A stretch of DNA of 43,568 nt from CAYUYV01 sp050331455 (GTDB lineage Bacteria; Pseudomonadota; Alphaproteobacteria; JAJFIK01): positions 1 to 43,568 of the forward strand of contig JBHJGV010000019.1 of NCBI GenBank assembly GCA_050331455.1, read 5' to 3'. This document shows, one piece after another, positions 8,591 through 17,170 of this stretch. A model generated the notes under the pieces. That model was not told where the DNA came from, made no database searches, and saw nothing but the letters and a program-made list of their open reading frames with translations. Position 1 is the stretch's first letter, and each line of letters opens with the position of its first letter. Made by a program: the position numbers and the translations under genes.

Positions 8591-8893
8591 GTGACCCCCC
8601 CGGGATGTCCGCGCCAGTCCCATACCGCCAACCCAGGCGTTACATACCGGTCACGCGGGCCGATTGCAATTGAAGGGTGCCATGGGGAACGGCGTGACAG
8701 AAGGGTGCGAATTCCATGGCTTTGATCATGGGGACCGAAAATAACGTCTGACGTGACAAATTGGACAATAAAGCATTAGAAAGGCGAAACGAGACAACGC
8801 ACAAGGGAGCAAGCACCCATTTGGTCGCACGGCGTCGGCCTCCTTCCCGGATGCCTCGCGCCCCCGGCAAACCCCCTTCGGAATGAGACGGCC
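8591..8893. other. divergent intergenic region, no gene seen
   Basis: 303 bp between the start codons of two divergent glycosyltransferase genes. The stretch 8740-8790 is AT-richer than its surroundings and contains a short ACGT-CTG-ACGT dyad near 8746-8757. I could not place a convincing -35/-10 pair. Confidence 0.4.
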
Positions 8894-10462
8894 ATGACGG
8901 CGACAGCATTGCACACCCACGAGCCGGCCTTCCCCGCCATTGCGCGCTCCGCCAGGGCCTGGACCGCTCTGCTGGTCCTGCTTGCGGCCCTGGCGCAAAC
9001 CATGGTCTTGGCTCTCGGCCTTGTCTCCGTCTCGGCGGACGAAAGCGCCCGCGCGCTCATGGCCCATGCGGTCACGCCGGAAACGGCCCTGGAGCCCTTC
9101 ATCTGGCCGCCTTTCTACAAGATCGCCGTGGGCGCTGGTCTTTATCTGTATGATGATCTTTTCCTGACGCCCCGGGTCATCGCCTTTTTCATGGGTTTGG
9201 TGACCCTCGGCGCGATTCTTTATCTTGCGCATCGTCTGTTCGAGGATCGGGTGACGACAGTGATCGCCGGCGCCCTGGGTGTCTTCCTGTCCCACCGGGT
9301 GATTTTCGGCGCGGCGCCCCAGTCCGAAATGTTCTTCAATGTCTTTGTGCTGATGGCCTTTGCGTTCTTTGCCGGCTGGCTGGTACGCCGGCGGCCCCGG
9401 GACACACTGCTCGCTTCGGCGCTTTTCGCCCTGGCATGCCTCGTGCGCTTCGAAGCCTGGTTCATGGCCGCGCTTTACGGGCTGTTCCTGGCCTATGCCT
9501 GGGCCTTCGAGAGGCGCCTGTCCTTCGGCCTGCTCGCCCTCAACGGAATGATCGTCTCAAGTGCCCCGCTTCTTGTCCTCGGCCAGGCATGGCTCAGCTA
9601 TGGCTCGCTGGAGCCTTTGTTCATCACCGGCGTCCAGGCGAAGATGTTCGGCGCATCCATGAGCGACCTTCTCTTCAACAGCCACGCCTTCAACACCGCC
9701 CGGGATGTCCTGTCCTCTCCGCTGATCCTCGCGCTTGTGCCGCTGACTCTTCTCGCTGTGGAAGACCCGGCCAAGCGCCGCTGGATCCTCTGTCTGATCG
9801 GCTCGCTCGTCGTCATCACGCTCGCGACCTTTGCCACCCGGAGCGTGGCCTATGCCGCGCCGTGGCGCCTGAGCGGCGTTTGGACCATGGCCGTCGTGCC
9901 CTTTGCCGCCGTGGCCCTGATCAGCCTCGTGCGCAGCTTCGTGCCCCGCTTTTTCGGCCCCTTCGGACGCAGCGGCGCCCTTGCCGGACTGTGCGCCGCG
10001 GCCATGCTGGCCTTTGCCCTCGACACCCTGGAGATCGTGCGCAGCTTCAATGGTCAGTTTTCACCGGAAGAGCGCCAGACCGGTGCGTTCATCCGCCAAG
10101 CGCTCGACGGGCGGGACGGCAATGTGCTGCTGGCCGCGGACTCCTTCGACTTTCTGGACGTGATCGTGGCCTCCAACCGTCCGGACCGGTTTGTGATCAA
10201 CCGGGGCGAGGATCCCCTTCAGGTTGGTCTTTATGTCGGCTTCGACGATTTCTGGCGCCGCGAGGACCCGGCCATCTACGAGGCCCATGTCGCCCCGAAA
10301 TTCGACCTGGACCGGGGCGGCGACGCCGAACAGCTCGCAGCGCGGAATATTTTCCTGGTTGTGAGCGCGAATCCAGCCCACCACACCGCCCTGGATGCCA
10401 ATTCCATGGCCCGGCTTGCGGCCCGCTTCGGGCCCTGGTCCGTCTACACTTGGCAGCCTTGA
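8894..10462 (+). CDS. GT39/ArnT-like membrane glycosyltransferase
   Basis: A 522-residue protein with about ten transmembrane helices. After the first helix comes an acidic pair (V-S-A-D-E-S-A-R, Asp49/Glu50) in the first periplasmic loop. This is the hallmark of GT-C enzymes of the PMT/ArnT group, which take sugars from polyprenyl-phosphate carriers. A soluble C-terminal portion of about 140 residues follows the last helix. It is divergent from the GT2-GtrA gene, which could make the lipid-linked donor. A CgeB-like transferase follows 84 bp later. The acceptor (lipid A, polysaccharide or protein) cannot be inferred. Confidence 0.75.
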   Translation: MTATALHTHEPAFPAIARSARAWTALLVLLAALAQTMVLALGLVSVSADESARALMAHAVTPETALEPFIWPPFYKIAVGAGLYLYDDLFLTPRVIAFFMGLVTLGAILYLAHRLFEDRVTTVIAGALGVFLSHRVIFGAAPQSEMFFNVFVLMAFAFFAGWLVRRRPRDTLLASALFALACLVRFEAWFMAALYGLFLAYAWAFERRLSFGLLALNGMIVSSAPLLVLGQAWLSYGSLEPLFITGVQAKMFGASMSDLLFNSHAFNTARDVLSSPLILALVPLTLLAVEDPAKRRWILCLIGSLVVITLATFATRSVAYAAPWRLSGVWTMAVVPFAAVALISLVRSFVPRFFGPFGRSGALAGLCAAAMLAFALDTLEIVRSFNGQFSPEERQTGAFIRQALDGRDGNVLLAADSFDFLDVIVASNRPDRFVINRGEDPLQVGLYVGFDDFWRREDPAIYEAHVAPKFDLDRGGDAEQLAARNIFLVVSANPAHHTALDANSMARLAARFGPWSVYTWQP

Positions 10463-10546
10463 TCCAACGCCGTCCCGTCTTGCCTCGCCGGGACAGTTTC
10501 TGCATGGTGCGCCGCGAAAGAACGGCATCAGCAATGGGATAATCCA

Positions 10547-11671
10547 ATGGCACAGCGCAAACCACGGGTCCTGATTTTTTCACAGCGGCAGGCCGTGACC
10601 TGGGTTTCCGCAGCGTGCTTTTACGAGTTCGAGGATCTGATCAGCGCCTGGACGGATGCCGACATTCTGGCGCTGCCCGACCGGCCCTTTCCGATCCGCC
10701 GGAAGATCAACACGGTGCTGAACGCCGTGACCCGCATGCCGGAAGTCGCGGCCGCGCTGACTCCGGCGGCGTGGTCACCCTGGACTCCCAAGAAGGAATA
10801 CGACCTTTTCCTCGCCGTTCTTCCGACGCCGGATTTCAGCTTTGTGCTCAAGGATCTGGATCGAATCAAGGATCTGTGCGGCAAGATGGCGGTCTATGTG
10901 CCCGAAGTCTGGGCCCATCGCCTGCGCGGCCACCGGCATCTCCTGCTGCCCCTCCAGGAATTCGACCATATCTATGTCAGTACACGCCATTCGGTGGATA
11001 CCATGGCGGAACTGACCGGGCGGCCCACGAGCTTCCTGCCCTTCGCCGTCAACACCGAGGTTTTCTCGCCGGCCCCGGAAGGCGCCCCCCGCAGCATCGA
11101 CGTCCTGACGATCGGCCGGCGCTCCCCGGTCACGCACCGGGCCCTGCTGAACGCGGCCCAAGATACCGGCTTGTTCTATCACTATGACACGATCGCGCAG
11201 CCGGCGGCCGCCAAGGACCCGGCCGAACATCGCCGGATGTATGCGGAGCTTCTCAAGCGAAGCCGGTTTTTCCTCTCCAGCCGTGCCAATGCCGACGAGC
11301 CGGAAAAAACGCAAGGTGCGGAGGAAGTGGGTCACCGCTTTTTCGAAGGCGCTGCGGCCGGCGCCGTCATGGTCGGTGCGCCGCCACGCACGCCCAGCAT
11401 GGATGAGAGCTTCGACTGGCAAGACGCCGTTATTGAGGCCCCCTGGGACGATGAGGGCATTGCGGAACGTCTGAGCGCGCTCGAAGCGGATCCGGACCGC
11501 CTTGAGCGGATCCGGCGGGCCGGCATTGTCCAGTGTCTGCGCCGCCACGACTGGCTTTACCGGTGGGAGCAGATGTCTGCGGATCTCGGCCTGCCCTTAA
11601 GCACCGAGGCTGAACAGCGGCGTGCAGCACTCGAGGAACGGGCCAGCCGGTTCGACAGCGTCGCCGGCTGA
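10547..11671 (+). CDS. CgeB-like group 1 glycosyltransferase
   Basis: A 374-residue soluble protein with the two-Rossmann (GT-B) look of the PF13524 'glycosyl transferases group 1' family. The centre contains DHIYVSTRHS and FLPFAVNTEVFSP, the usual inter-domain turn. The C-terminal half contains DVLTIGRRSPVTHRALL, a long helix ending in SRFFLSSRANAD, then GHRFFEGAAAGAVMVG, which matches the donor-binding 'R-x-F-E-x-x-A-x-G' region. It would use a nucleotide-sugar donor. It is co-directional with the GT39-like gene. Its ribosome site is weak (GGGAT). The donor and acceptor are unknown. Confidence 0.75.
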   Translation: MAQRKPRVLIFSQRQAVTWVSAACFYEFEDLISAWTDADILALPDRPFPIRRKINTVLNAVTRMPEVAAALTPAAWSPWTPKKEYDLFLAVLPTPDFSFVLKDLDRIKDLCGKMAVYVPEVWAHRLRGHRHLLLPLQEFDHIYVSTRHSVDTMAELTGRPTSFLPFAVNTEVFSPAPEGAPRSIDVLTIGRRSPVTHRALLNAAQDTGLFYHYDTIAQPAAAKDPAEHRRMYAELLKRSRFFLSSRANADEPEKTQGAEEVGHRFFEGAAAGAVMVGAPPRTPSMDESFDWQDAVIEAPWDDEGIAERLSALEADPDRLERIRRAGIVQCLRRHDWLYRWEQMSADLGLPLSTEAEQRRAALEERASRFDSVAG

Positions 11672-11683
11672 CCGGGCCGACGG

Positions 11684-13045
11684 TCACGCCGGCCGGGCGC
11701 GCCCGGGTGTCTGATCTTCCGGGTAGTCACCGAACCGCGGCAGACCATCGAGCGTCTCGTCCCGCCGGAACAGAATATGGTGCACCGGCGTGCCCCAAAG
11801 AGCCTGAAAGCTCGTATTCTCCCTGCAGAAGCCATCCACGGCCGCCGTGTCGCCGGTTGCGACGGCATCAAACGCCGCCGACAGGCCGGTCAGCAGGCTG
11901 CCGGCCGCTTCGGAGCCGGAGCGACCGACCCACATACTGCACTGGCGCGTGAGACCGGTCAGGGCCCGGAGCGCCGCCGCAGCCGCCTGGAAGCGGGTAG
12001 GCTCGGCCCGTTCAGCGCAATCCTCGGCGGCACCGATGGCCGCATCGATCAGGGCACCGATCTCCCCTGCCCCACTGAGACTGCCCCCGTAATAGAGGGG
12101 CAGGCCGAGGGCATGGCCGAGAGCGGCCCGGGACAAGTGCTCGTCGATCCGGCGAATATCTTCGACCACGGTCGAGGGCTGGCCCGACTGTTCCCGATAG
12201 AGACCGTCCCGATAGGCCGGCGCACTCGACTGGAGGCGCAGGCCTGTCGCGATCCCGCGCCGGCACAGATCGCCGCCGTCGATAGGGCTCAGTCCGCGGG
12301 CAGCGGGATTGACCAGATGCCCCTCGATCCAGGCCTCGAAGGCCCGGGCCGACCCGCGCCGGTCCCACTTGATCATCATCAGAGTGCGGGCAACCTCGCC
12401 CGGCGTTTTGTCGGTCGCAGCAGAAACGCCGGCGATCAGGGCGCGGATCATGGCCTCAACAAAGGTGCCCCGGCGACTGAAACAGGACACGTGCACGAGC
12501 CCGTCCGGGCGGCACCGGGCCTTGAGGCCATTCAGTGTGTCCTGGACGGGATCGCGTCCATGGAGCATGGTCTCCGCACTCACGAAATCATAAGACGCAC
12601 CCGATCCGTCGGCGGATAGAGGGTCGACAGTCTCGACGAGGGAATCCATGAGGCCAAAACGCCCAAAGGCCTCCGTCACGTCGCTCATCACGGCGCTCCG
12701 GCGTGCCATGTCCGAATCGAAAAAATGAACCTGGGCACCCCAGCGGGCGAAGGCCAGGGCCGCCACGCCCACGGTCCCGCCGCTGCCCAGCACGCCGACC
12801 GAGCGGCCCGCCAACATATTGGGCGGCAGACCAAGGCCTTCGCGGAAAAGGACTGCGCGCTCCTGAACGCTGGCGTCCAGCGCCTCCGCGCTTTCGGGCA
12901 ACCAAACCCGCGCCTCGGTGCCGCTCCGGGTTTCGAGACCGGCGAGGGGATCCTGCCGGCCCGACCAAAGGCGCTTTGTGGACGACGCGTCACCGGCCGC
13001 CGGGGTTGCGTCGGGATGAACGGGGGTCGCGGAAACTGCCGTCAT
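11684..13045 (-). CDS. SAM-dependent methyltransferase-like protein
   Basis: A 453-residue protein. Residues 85-180 look like a class I SAM-binding Rossmann fold: motif I V-G-V-L-G-S-G-G-T-V-G-V-A-A, the acidic end of strand 2 (VHFFDSDMARR) and a motif IV-like YDFVSAETMLHG. The glycine loop G-S-G-G-T-V-G could also bind a dinucleotide, so NAD(P) binding is the main alternative. The remaining 270 residues are helical and match no family I recognise. It is convergent with the CgeB-like transferase, with stops 12 bp apart, so a role in modifying the same glycan is possible but unproven. Confidence 0.55.
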   Translation of the reverse strand: MTAVSATPVHPDATPAAGDASSTKRLWSGRQDPLAGLETRSGTEARVWLPESAEALDASVQERAVLFREGLGLPPNMLAGRSVGVLGSGGTVGVAALAFARWGAQVHFFDSDMARRSAVMSDVTEAFGRFGLMDSLVETVDPLSADGSGASYDFVSAETMLHGRDPVQDTLNGLKARCRPDGLVHVSCFSRRGTFVEAMIRALIAGVSAATDKTPGEVARTLMMIKWDRRGSARAFEAWIEGHLVNPAARGLSPIDGGDLCRRGIATGLRLQSSAPAYRDGLYREQSGQPSTVVEDIRRIDEHLSRAALGHALGLPLYYGGSLSGAGEIGALIDAAIGAAEDCAERAEPTRFQAAAAALRALTGLTRQCSMWVGRSGSEAAGSLLTGLSAAFDAVATGDTAAVDGFCRENTSFQALWGTPVHHILFRRDETLDGLPRFGDYPEDQTPGRARPA

Positions 13046-13192
13046 TGGAATGGGCCTGTGTTAAAATGGAGGTCGGCGGGCCGGTTCGTCAGATCCGGTC
13101 CGGCTACAATACGGTTCCACCGAAGCCTCTAATGACTCGTGAAGATCGGCGGGAATAACGCGCCTTACGTGTACAAGCACAGGAGACATGCC

Positions 13193-13984
13193 ATGGCGGA
13201 TCCGGCCTCCTGGGCCCAAGAGGCCTTGCCGCCGGCCGTCGGAGGGGTCCTCATTCTCTCCAGCCCCTTTTTGGGAAGCTTTTTGGCCCTCGTCGCCCAG
13301 CGCTGGGCGCAAGAGCGCCCATTTCTGTGGACTCGGTCGGCCTGCGAGTCCTGTGGGCGGGTGCTTGGCCCCCTGGAGCTGGTGCCCCTGGTCAGCTATC
13401 TCCTCCTGCGGGCCCGGTGCCGGGGCTGCAAGGCCCCCATTCCCTGGTCGCTGGCCGCCACGGAGGCGGTGGCCCTGGGTCTCGCCCTGTGGGCCGCGGC
13501 CGTGCTGGGCCCCGGGGTCACCGGCGGGGTTGCCGCGGCAACGGCGGTGCTCGCAGTGGTGCTGGTGCTGCTCGCCCTCATTGATGCGCGCACGTTTCTT
13601 CTGCCCGATGCCCTGACCCTGCCCCTGATCCTAGCGGGCCTCGGCGTAACGGCATGGCTCGATCCGGCGGCCTTGAGGGCCCATGCCCTGGCGGCCGTCT
13701 TTGGCTATGGCGTCATCTGGCTGATTGCAGAGACTTACCGGCGTCTGCGCGGGCGCGACGGTCTGGGGCTGGGCGATGCGAAGTTGCTGGCCGCGGCGGG
13801 CGCCTGGCTGGGCCCCCTGGCCCTGCCCTCGGTGCTGTTTATCGGCGCCGCCTCGGGACTGGTGGCCGCCGGTCTCGCACGGGCGGGCGGACAGGCGATC
13901 ACCCTGACGAGCGCCCTGCCCTTCGGCCCGTTCCTTGCCTTCGGCATCTGGGTGACCTGGCTGCACGGGCCCTTGCGCTTTTGA
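13193..13984 (+). CDS. prepilin peptidase (A24 family)
   Basis: A 263-residue inner-membrane aspartic protease that would cleave and N-methylate type IV prepilin-like leader peptides. The N-terminal domain keeps the zinc-type cysteine pairs (C-E-S-C-G and C-R-G-C). The two catalytic aspartates are present in LALIDARTFLLPD and in G-L-G-D-A-K, the family's GxGD motif. About eight hydrophobic helices are seen. ATG at 13193 follows AGGAGA; an overlapping ATG at 13188 is in another frame. No pilin, ATPase or secretin gene is adjacent. The only other sign of such a machine in the window is the GspL/PilN-like remnant at 21.4-22.3 kb. Confidence 0.9.
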   Translation: MADPASWAQEALPPAVGGVLILSSPFLGSFLALVAQRWAQERPFLWTRSACESCGRVLGPLELVPLVSYLLLRARCRGCKAPIPWSLAATEAVALGLALWAAAVLGPGVTGGVAAATAVLAVVLVLLALIDARTFLLPDALTLPLILAGLGVTAWLDPAALRAHALAAVFGYGVIWLIAETYRRLRGRDGLGLGDAKLLAAAGAWLGPLALPSVLFIGAASGLVAAGLARAGGQAITLTSALPFGPFLAFGIWVTWLHGPLRF

Positions 13985-14014
13985 CCGCAGGGTCCGACGC
14001 GGTTTTTCAGGGCA

Positions 14015-14401
14015 TCAGGCCTGGCGGCTCGCCAGGAAGCGGGTGATTTTCAGAATTTCAGCCCGCATCGCCGGGTCCGGGATCTCGATAAAGGCCCGGA
14101 CGAGGCTCGCCCCCTCCTGGGCCAGGCTCCGATGGTCGGTGGGGGTTTCGGGAAGAGGCTCCCGGGACCGATCTCCCGGCGGCCAGAAAAACAGATCGCT
14201 CAACTGACAGGAGAAAAGCGTTGCCGCCCGGTGTAACGTGTTGGCCGAGGCCAGTTTTGCCCCGTCCTCAATGGCTGACAGCTCTGCCACGTTCAGACCC
14301 AGCCGCGCCGCCACGCTTTCCAGACTGAGCTCGTGCTGCATTCGCAAATATTTCAACTTGGCCCCGAAGACCAGGCCCAGGCGGAGAAACGGTTCCTTCA
14401 T
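14015..14401 (-). CDS. XRE-family helix-turn-helix regulator
   Basis: A 128-residue protein with an HTH_3/XRE DNA-binding domain in residues 10-66: LKYLRMQHELSLESVAARLG, then LNVAELSAIEDG, then the helix around LASANTLHRAATLF. A short C-terminal tail (SLAQEGASLVRAFIEIPDPAMRAEILKITRF) is helical and resembles the tail of alphaproteobacterial Cro/CI-like regulators. It is convergent with the prepilin peptidase, about 30 bp from its stop. The start at 14401 follows a G-rich ribosome site (GGGGGG). Two DnaA-box-like sites lie in the upstream gap. The targets are unknown. Confidence 0.82.
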   Translation of the reverse strand: MKEPFLRLGLVFGAKLKYLRMQHELSLESVAARLGLNVAELSAIEDGAKLASANTLHRAATLFSCQLSDLFFWPPGDRSREPLPETPTDHRSLAQEGASLVRAFIEIPDPAMRAEILKITRFLASRQA

Positions 14402-14425
14402 CGACCCGACCCCCCAACGGAAAAG

Positions 14426-14595
14426 TTATCCACAGAAATATGAACACCAAAATGAGGCGTGTGCGCTCTCCCGTCGCAGACCGCTCCCCAATCCTTCGAT
14501 ATGGGGACAAGACAGCACTTATACCAACGAATATCCACCTTTTCGGGATGGATAGAGAACGTTGCACTTTTGTCCGCAAAGCGGTCTGTGGAAAA
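14426..14595. promoter_or_regulatory. two DnaA-box-like 9-mers in an AT-richer gap
   Basis: TTATCCACA at 14426-14434 is identical to the high-affinity E. coli DnaA box. TGTGGAAAA at 14587-14595 is the complement of TTTTCCACA, which also fits TTWTNCACA. They face each other across 152 bp in the otherwise empty 304-bp gap 14402-14705 upstream of the XRE gene. This may be DnaA-dependent regulation; two boxes alone do not make an origin. Confidence 0.45.
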
Positions 14596-14705
14596 AACAG
14601 GACAACCCATGGTGCCTCAAGTGTCCGTGAGTCGCCGTCCGACGGCCATCGCGGAAACAGCCGCGCGCGCCGGCGCATCTGGGCCGCACCCGGCTTGATG
14701 CGCGG

Positions 14706-15740
14706 TCAGACCTGGACCGGAAAATCCCGCGGGTGAATGAACGCTTCTGCGAACCAGGGCATGCGGTGCTTGTCAACCACGTCATGGATCCAGTCGATCA
14801 CGGCTCGGATGCGGGCCAGATGATCGAGGCGACGCTCATAGACGAGCCAGAAATGGGCCTGGGCCTTGTATTCGAAATCGAGAAGAACGAGGTCCGGATC
14901 GTTAAAGGTCGAAAAATAGGACGGCAGCATGCCGATCCCGATTCCCCCACGGACGGCCTCCACCAACGCGCCGCTCGAATTCGTGACGGTTGCGATGGGC
15001 ATCAGTTGACTGATCGCCAGAACCTCCTTGTCCCAACGATCCGTCTGGTGCTTTTGTGACGTGTGATAGACATAGCGGTGTTGCACCAGATCCCCCACCG
15101 TCGCGGGCTTTCCGAACATACTGATATATTCGCGTGACGCGTAAGGCAGATGGTGCATGGCCCCCAGGGGAAGCGCCATGTAGTTTGGTGGTACCCGGTC
15201 CGAAAACTGGATCGACAGGTGAGCCGGCGAATCCCCGACATCCACATCGTCCAGCCCACAGATGAATTCCAGCGTCAGCGTCGGATAGGCGCGATGGAAG
15301 GCACACAAGCGGGGCATGAGCCAGAAGGTGAGCAGGCCGTCGGGCACACCCACCCGCACGGAGCCCTCGATAGCCTCGTCGCTGCGGCGGACCTTGCGGG
15401 TCAGTTCCTTGACCGAGGTCTGCATCATCTGGGCATGCTCGAGCACGAGCCGACCATAATCCGTAGGCGTCACACCGATTGGGGAGCGCACCAGAAGCTG
15501 GGTGCCCAGCATTCGCTCCAAACCGTCGATGCGCCGGCTCACCGTGGGCTGGGTCAGCCCAAGACTCTCGGCGGCCTTGGAAAAGGATCCGCTGAGACAC
15601 ACCGCGAAGAAAATGCGCAAGTCATCCCAGTTGGGGCCGGGCACGTCGGGCACCACGGCCTGATTCGTGTGCGGAACGGCCACCTCCGGCAGGGACAGCC
15701 GGTTCTGGGTCGGATCCGGATCCTTGCTGCCTGTAACCAT
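14706..15740 (-). CDS. LysR-family transcriptional regulator
   Basis: The protein has 344 residues, with the LysR winged HTH near residues 37-95: DLRIFFAVCLSGSFSKAAES, then LGLTQPTVSRRIDGLE and LGTQLLVRSPIGVTPTDYG. A periplasmic-binding-protein-like effector domain follows (VRVGVPDGLLTFWLMPRLCAF onward). The N-terminus is about 30 residues longer than usual. I set the start at ATG 15740 because a G6 stretch lies about 8 nt upstream; an in-frame ATG at 15758 is possible. It is divergent from the 15.9-17.8 kb gene set across about 116 bp. That is the classic arrangement for a LysR activator of the divergent operon, with a small effector bound by its C-terminal domain. Confidence 0.88.
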   Translation of the reverse strand: MVTGSKDPDPTQNRLSLPEVAVPHTNQAVVPDVPGPNWDDLRIFFAVCLSGSFSKAAESLGLTQPTVSRRIDGLERMLGTQLLVRSPIGVTPTDYGRLVLEHAQMMQTSVKELTRKVRRSDEAIEGSVRVGVPDGLLTFWLMPRLCAFHRAYPTLTLEFICGLDDVDVGDSPAHLSIQFSDRVPPNYMALPLGAMHHLPYASREYISMFGKPATVGDLVQHRYVYHTSQKHQTDRWDKEVLAISQLMPIATVTNSSGALVEAVRGGIGIGMLPSYFSTFNDPDLVLLDFEYKAQAHFWLVYERRLDHLARIRAVIDWIHDVVDKHRMPWFAEAFIHPRDFPVQV

Positions 15741-15856
15741 TTCCGTATGCCCCCCCATTCAATGCCGGGTGATGTGGAAGTTTTCGACTCGCCGCAGTGT
15801 GCCGCGTCGTTGCCGCGCCGTGCGGCACCCGAAAAGTTTAAGGAAAGTCCCGACCG

Positions 15857-16483
15857 GTGGCCAGAGACCCCAAAATCAGCCTGACTTTGGAAGCGCTTGG
15901 GCGAATGGGCGTGGTCCGCGCTGATGCTGCGGACGTGCTCCCGGTCCATCGGTTAGCCACGGGGCTTCTTGGCGAACAGATTGCGTCAGCCGAAATGCTG
16001 TCCGCCATGCGGGAACACAACCCTGAGACGCTCTATGTGCGGAAGAATACCACTGACCGTCAGGCATGCGCCGTATGTCCTCCAGAGACATGGCCGGTAA
16101 CCGCTTTCCTGGCACTCCTGCCTTTGACGCCGGAGGGCGTCGCAGCCCTCTGGGATGCCGCCTTCGATCCACTGACCGTGGACCGTCTCTGGGTCTGTCC
16201 TTGGGGAAATCCTCCGCATGCCATCTATGTCTGGGGCATTGGCGGGGTCTCTTTGAAGGACAGGGCCACGATCTGGGGCTTCGCCCGCTTTCTTGAAAAC
16301 GGCCTGTTTGGCCATGTGGCGCACTACGCGCGTCCTGGCACCCAACGGGGGTGTGCGCTGATGGAACAACGGGGCTTCCGTCCGCTCGCATCCTTTCGAC
16401 GGGGCGCTCCGGAGACAATCTGGATGCGCCCTGCACTGAACGGTCTGTCCTCTCCGCCGGGGGGGATGGGCACCGATCCTTGA
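15857..16483 (+). CDS. uncharacterised protein, possible GNAT-like fold
   Basis: A 208-residue soluble protein I do not recognise. It starts at GTG 15857 with AAGGAAAG about 10 nt upstream. The C-terminal half (FLALLPLTPEGVAAL onward, then YVWGIGGVSL, and finally RGCALMEQRGFRPL) has the rhythm of an N-acetyltransferase. The last piece resembles the 'L-x-E-x-x-G-F' ending of GNAT proteins, but no clear acetyl-CoA pyrophosphate loop is visible. It is the first gene of a likely operon with the GNAT protein at 16505, opposite the LysR gene. Three cysteines cluster around residues 71-74 and 115. The function is unknown. Confidence 0.6.
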   Translation: MARDPKISLTLEALGRMGVVRADAADVLPVHRLATGLLGEQIASAEMLSAMREHNPETLYVRKNTTDRQACAVCPPETWPVTAFLALLPLTPEGVAALWDAAFDPLTVDRLWVCPWGNPPHAIYVWGIGGVSLKDRATIWGFARFLENGLFGHVAHYARPGTQRGCALMEQRGFRPLASFRRGAPETIWMRPALNGLSSPPGGMGTDP

Positions 16484-16504
16484 GCGCAACGGGAGATCTT
16501 ATCC

Positions 16505-17170
16505 ATGCACGCTGCAGTTCTCGACACCTCGCAGGCACCCGCCCCGAAGGCCCGCATCCGCCGCTCGGCCACGCCGATTGGCAGTGCGCGGCCCCAATCC
16601 AATGCCCCGAGCCTGGCCCTGGAAGTCGTCTCCAACATGGAGCACATGATGAAGGTCGTCACGGTACGATCACTCGTGTACATGGCCGATCAGGAATGTC
16701 CTTTCGAGGAAGAGTTCGACGGCAACGACTTCGTGGGCATGCATGTCCTTGCAAGCCTCGGTTCGGAACCCGTCGGCACGCTTCGGCTGCGTTTTTTCGC
16801 CGGTTTCGCTAAGCTGGAGCGGGTTGCGCTGCGCAAGGAATATCGGCAGTCGGATATTGCTAAGCAGATGGTACAGTTCGCCCTCGATATCTGCCGGCGC
16901 AAGGGATACACGGTCGTCTACGGCCATGCCCAGGTGCGTCTGCTGCGCTTCTGGCGGTCCTACGGGTTCCATGAACGCGCCAACCGCAAACGGTTCATTT
17001 TTTCAGATCACGAATATGCGGAGATCGTCTGCAATCTGAGCGAGCACCCGGACGCCGTGACCCTTGAATCCGATCCCATGGTCATGATCCGTCCCGAGGG
17101 CCGCTGGGATGAAATGGGTGTGCTTGAATTTTCCGCCGCCCGCGAAGCCACAAACCCCAACCATGCGTGA
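16505..17170 (+). CDS. GNAT-family N-acetyltransferase
   Basis: A 221-residue protein with a GNAT core in residues 50-165: strands VGMHVLASLGSEPVGTLRLR and FAKLERVALRKEYR, helix IAKQMVQFALDICRRKG, and the ending RLLRFWRSYGF. It should bind acyl-CoA. The pyrophosphate loop, usually R/Q-x-x-G-x-G/A, reads R114-Q-S-D-I-A119. The Gly is replaced by Asp, which may alter cofactor use. The disordered N-terminus (about 35 residues) and the tail MVMIRPEGRWDEMGVLEFSA are outside the fold. The ATG at 16505 follows GGGAGA. It starts 21 bp after the unknown gene and overlaps the isochorismatase-like gene by 4 bp, so the three are very likely co-transcribed. The substrate is unknown. Confidence 0.75.
   Translation: MHAAVLDTSQAPAPKARIRRSATPIGSARPQSNAPSLALEVVSNMEHMMKVVTVRSLVYMADQECPFEEEFDGNDFVGMHVLASLGSEPVGTLRLRFFAGFAKLERVALRKEYRQSDIAKQMVQFALDICRRKGYTVVYGHAQVRLLRFWRSYGFHERANRKRFIFSDHEYAEIVCNLSEHPDAVTLESDPMVMIRPEGRWDEMGVLEFSAAREATNPNHA

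Noticed and set aside
8746..8757. ACGT-CTG-ACGT dyad as a copy of the 17733 palindrome
   Set aside because: The spacing and outer bases differ; only the ACGT core is shared.
14402..14705. Chromosomal replication origin
   Set aside because: Only two DnaA boxes, no AT-rich unwinding stretch, and none of the usual alphaproteobacterial origin neighbours (hemE, gidA, parAB, rpmH).
16505..17170. LuxI-type acyl-homoserine-lactone synthase
   Set aside because: The GNAT core lacks the conserved LuxI Arg/Trp/Phe N-terminal motif, and no LuxR-type autoinducer receptor is adjacent.
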